Assembly (NCBI GenBank): GCA_025980625.1
Contig: JAICXG010000122.1
Span: 1-8,324 of the forward strand
Origin: Chthoniobacterales bacterium
GTDB lineage: Bacteria > Verrucomicrobiota > Verrucomicrobiia > Chthoniobacterales > UBA10450
Direction of reading: 5' to 3'
Length of the DNA: 8,324 nt
Of this stretch, positions 6,678 to 8,324 are shown piece by piece. Position 1 is the stretch's first letter; every line of letters starts with the position of its first letter. The position numbers were made by a program, and so were the translations under genes. The notes below the pieces were generated by a model. It saw only the letters and a program-made list of their open reading frames with translations, ran no database searches and was not told the DNA's origin.

Positions 6678-7133
6678 ATGCACACCGGCAACTCGATTCT
6701 CATCCAGGCTCCGCGCGAGCTGATCTTCGAGACCGCGGCCGATCTCGAGCGCTGGCCTGCGATTCTGCCGCATTATCGTTTCGTTCGCTTTCTCAGCCGG
6801 CGCCCTGCGTGCAGCATCGTCCAGATGGCGGCGCGGCGTTCCGGGATCCCGATTTGCTGGACATCGGAGTTTGTCGTCGATCGCGAACGAATGGAGTTGC
6901 GCTTTCTTCATCTCAAGGCCTTTACCCGCGGGATGCGCGTCGTCTGGACATTTCACGAAACTCCGGCCGGGGTGCTGGTTGAGATCACGCATGTCCTGCA
7001 TTTTCACGTCCGCGCCTTCGCGTCGCTGGCCGAAACAATCATCGGCCAGTTTTTCATTCAGCACGTCGCGAACAAGACGTTGCAGGCGATGAAGGCACAG
7101 GCCGAGGCGACGGCAGCAGCAACGACAGCATGA
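6678..7133 (+). CDS. SRPBCC / START-like protein (polyketide cyclase or lipid-binding type)
   Basis: A 151-residue protein whose opening (NSILIQAPRELIFETAADLERWPAILP, about residues 5-31) matches the first strand and helices of the SRPBCC 'polyketide cyclase/dehydrase' group. The rest alternates beta strands (SIVQMAARR, CWTSEFVVD, ELRFLHLK, MRVVWTFHET, VLVEITHVLHFHV) and ends in the long C-terminal helix (about 112-142) that closes the hydrophobic pocket. A short Ala/Thr-rich tail follows. Members bind hydrophobic ligands or act as aromatases/cyclases in polyketide synthesis. The ATG at 6678 is the only start that fits the family N-terminus, although the frame is open further upstream. No Shine-Dalgarno sequence is visible. 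The stop overlaps the ketosynthase start as ATGA, so the two products are probably made together and work on the same acyl chain or lipid (inference). Confidence 0.8.
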   Translation: MHTGNSILIQAPRELIFETAADLERWPAILPHYRFVRFLSRRPACSIVQMAARRSGIPICWTSEFVVDRERMELRFLHLKAFTRGMRVVWTFHETPAGVLVEITHVLHFHVRAFASLAETIIGQFFIQHVANKTLQAMKAQAEATAAATTA

Positions 7134-8324
7134 AACGCCGAGCGGTCATCACCGGGCTCGGGCCGATCACTGCGGTCGGCATTGGTCGCGAGGAATTCTG
7201 GAACGGATTGCGCGCGCAGAAGAGCGGGGTCCGGCGAGTCGAGAGTTTCGACAGCTCGATCTTTAACGCGCATTGCGCGGCGGAGATTCCCAATTGGAAT
7301 CCGGAACAATATTTTCCGCCGCATCGGTTGAAGCGACTCGATCGATATGCGCAATTTGCGGTCGGCTCGGCCAAGCTCGCGCTCGCCGACGCCGGGATTG
7401 AATGGTCGCGGGAGCACCCGCAGGATCGCGTCGGCGTCAGTTTTGGCACCGCACTCGGCGGTGTCGCGAACGCGGAATCCGAACACGCGCATTTCCTGAA
7501 GAAAGGCGCACGCGGCGTGAACCAGACGCTGGCGTTGCAGGTCTTCGGCGGCTCGGCCCACACCAACATCGCGATCGAGTTTGGGTTCCGCGGCGTGGGC
7601 ACGACCAACTCAAACAGTTGCGCGAGCGGGACGGTCGCGGTCGGCGAAGCGCTGCGCTATATCCGAGACAATTTTGCCGATGTCATCGTCGCGGGTGGAG
7701 CGGAAGCGCCGCTCAGTCCGCTCACCTTCGGCGCGTTCGCCTTCATTAAAACGATGAGCCAGTTCGACGAGGATCCGAGTAAAGCCTGTCGCCCGTTCGA
7801 CAAATTGCGCGACGGCTTTGTCATGGGCGAGGGCGCGGCCTCGTTAGTCATCGAAGAGCTTGAGCACGCACGTGCTCGCGGGGCCCACATCTATGCCGAA
7901 GTGCTCGGTTACAGCTTAAACAACGACGCCTTTCATATGACGACGCCGCTGCCGAGCGGCGACGCATGCATCCGCGCGATGCGCGAAGCGCTGGCCGACG
8001 CCCGGCTTGCGCCCGAGCAGATCGATTACATTAACGCCCACGCCAGCTCGACGCAGCTCAACGACTGCACTGAGACGCTAGCGATCAAGAAGGTTTTCGG
8101 CTCGCGGGCTGGGACGATCCCGGTCAGCGGGACCAAACCTTTCACGGGACATCCGTTAGGCGCGACGGGCGCGATCGAGGCGTCGCTTTGCGCACTCGCG
8201 ATCGAGCGCGGCTGGCTGCCGCCCACTTTGAACTTGGAAAACCCCGACCCGGCCTGCGATCTGGACGCCATCCCGCAGCAGGGCCGCGAGGCAAAGGTCG
8301 ATTGCGTCCTGAGCAATTCCTTCG
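7130..8324 (+). CDS. Beta-ketoacyl-ACP synthase, FabF/KAS II-like (3' end outside window)
   Basis: An ATG at 7130 opens a frame that runs without a stop to the window edge, giving 398 residues; E. coli FabF has about 413, so only the extreme C-terminus is missing. The enzyme performs decarboxylative condensation of malonyl-ACP with an acyl chain. It begins RRAVITGLGPITAVG as in thiolase-fold KAS enzymes. The triad is intact at family positions: Cys164 in SNSCASGT, His304 in NAHASST, and His341 in TGHPLGATG, with Lys336 in SGTK. VMGEGAA and the AGGAEAP block are also present. Unusual points are Asn-Ser before the Cys where FabF has Thr-Ala, and Ala-Ser after His304 where Gly-Thr is usual. Coupling to an SRPBCC gene and the lack of a nearby fabD, fabG or acpP in view favour a specialised lipid or polyketide-like pathway over the core fatty-acid gene. 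Octamer 8154-8161 encodes the Leu-Gly of HPLG. Confidence 0.9.
   Translation, partial: MKRRAVITGLGPITAVGIGREEFWNGLRAQKSGVRRVESFDSSIFNAHCAAEIPNWNPEQYFPPHRLKRLDRYAQFAVGSAKLALADAGIEWSREHPQDRVGVSFGTALGGVANAESEHAHFLKKGARGVNQTLALQVFGGSAHTNIAIEFGFRGVGTTNSNSCASGTVAVGEALRYIRDNFADVIVAGGAEAPLSPLTFGAFAFIKTMSQFDEDPSKACRPFDKLRDGFVMGEGAASLVIEELEHARARGAHIYAEVLGYSLNNDAFHMTTPLPSGDACIRAMREALADARLAPEQIDYINAHASSTQLNDCTETLAIKKVFGSRAGTIPVSGTKPFTGHPLGATGAIEASLCALAIERGWLPPTLNLENPDPACDLDAIPQQGREAKVDCVLSNSF

Larger units (their letters stand above)
159..8161. repeat. Dispersed iterated octamer CGTTAGGC, 12 exact copies
   Basis: Exact CGTTAGGC on the + strand starts at 159, 2462, 3325, 3802, 4063, 5440, 5935, 6531 and 8154. 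The complement GCCTAACG starts at 1815, 5290 and 6320. Two further copies of the 7-base core are at 498-504 (GCCTAAC) and 2405-2411 (GTTAGGC). Ten of the twelve exact copies have a T before the octamer (TCGTTAGGC). CGTTAGTC at 7842-7849 is a near miss. Copies are read as Ser/Thr/Pro-Leu-Gly, Val-Arg, Leu-Pro-Asn or Gly-Leu-Thr; one is in a spacer and one makes a stop codon. The word is not palindromic and not tandem. Function unknown; it behaves like a genome-wide signal such as a DNA uptake sequence or a polar chromosome motif (inference). The span given is from first to last exact copy. Confidence 0.85.

Noticed and set aside
7054..7608. Minus-strand frames opposite the SRPBCC/ketosynthase junction
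   Set aside because: They lie antisense to a ketosynthase with a complete set of catalytic motifs, and their products have no domain features.
159..8161. TTAGGC as a telomere-type repeat
   Set aside because: TTAGGC is the nematode telomere unit, but here the copies are dispersed, not tandem, and share the longer TCGTTAGGC context in a bacterial gene region.
190..8210. Frequent CGATCG / GCGATCGC-like words resembling cyanobacterial HIP1
   Set aside because: Exact GCGATCGC is rare here; shorter GATCG words fit the base composition and common Ile/Asp/Arg codons.
1..8324. CRISPR arrays, tRNA, rRNA, insertion sequences, phage genes
   Set aside because: No regularly spaced repeats, no tRNA or rRNA-like segments, and no transposase, integrase or terminal repeats were seen.

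Overview
This is a GC-rich bacterial chromosome segment in which every supported gene lies on the + strand and is closely packed. The gene content is mostly housekeeping or metabolic, and nothing suggests a phage, insertion sequence, CRISPR array or plasmid. The style resembles a soil or freshwater Verrucomicrobiota (Spartobacteria/Opitutae-like): Sec lipoproteins with little homology, weak or absent Shine-Dalgarno sequences, and a TIM-barrel 'sugar phosphate isomerase/epimerase'. That assignment is inference from style, not a database result.

Layout. (1) 2-331 is the 3' end of a citrate synthase gene. (2) 433-1962 encodes a lipoprotein with an alpha/beta-hydrolase domain and a strongly basic tail. 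(3) 2043-6011 is a probable operon: an MFS_3-type exporter, a xylose-isomerase-like TIM-barrel enzyme, a UPF0104/LPG-synthase-TM flippase-like membrane protein and a RibD-type reductase. Gaps within it are +21, -4 and -23 bp. (4) 6054-6536 encodes a small secreted protein of unknown family. (5) 6537-6677 is a non-coding spacer with two perfect inverted repeats. (6) 6678-8324 holds an SRPBCC (START-like cyclase/lipid-binding) protein translationally coupled (ATGA) to a FabF/KAS II-like ketosynthase. The ketosynthase runs off the right edge and has an intact Cys-His-His triad in unusual surroundings. This pair looks like the start of a fatty-acid or polyketide-like biosynthetic operon.

The strongest unexplained signal is not a gene. 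The non-palindromic octamer CGTTAGGC (complement GCCTAACG) occurs 12 times exactly in 8.3 kb, plus two more copies of its 7-base core GTTAGGC. About 0.25 would be expected for a random octamer on both strands. Copies lie in several reading frames, in both orientations, across unrelated genes, in a spacer, and once forming a stop codon. Codon choice or protein homology therefore cannot explain them. The density resembles DNA uptake sequences or other genome-wide iterated words.

A second structural point is that the frame of the small secreted protein stays open into the SRPBCC gene except for one TAG, and that TAG is part of a copy of the octamer.
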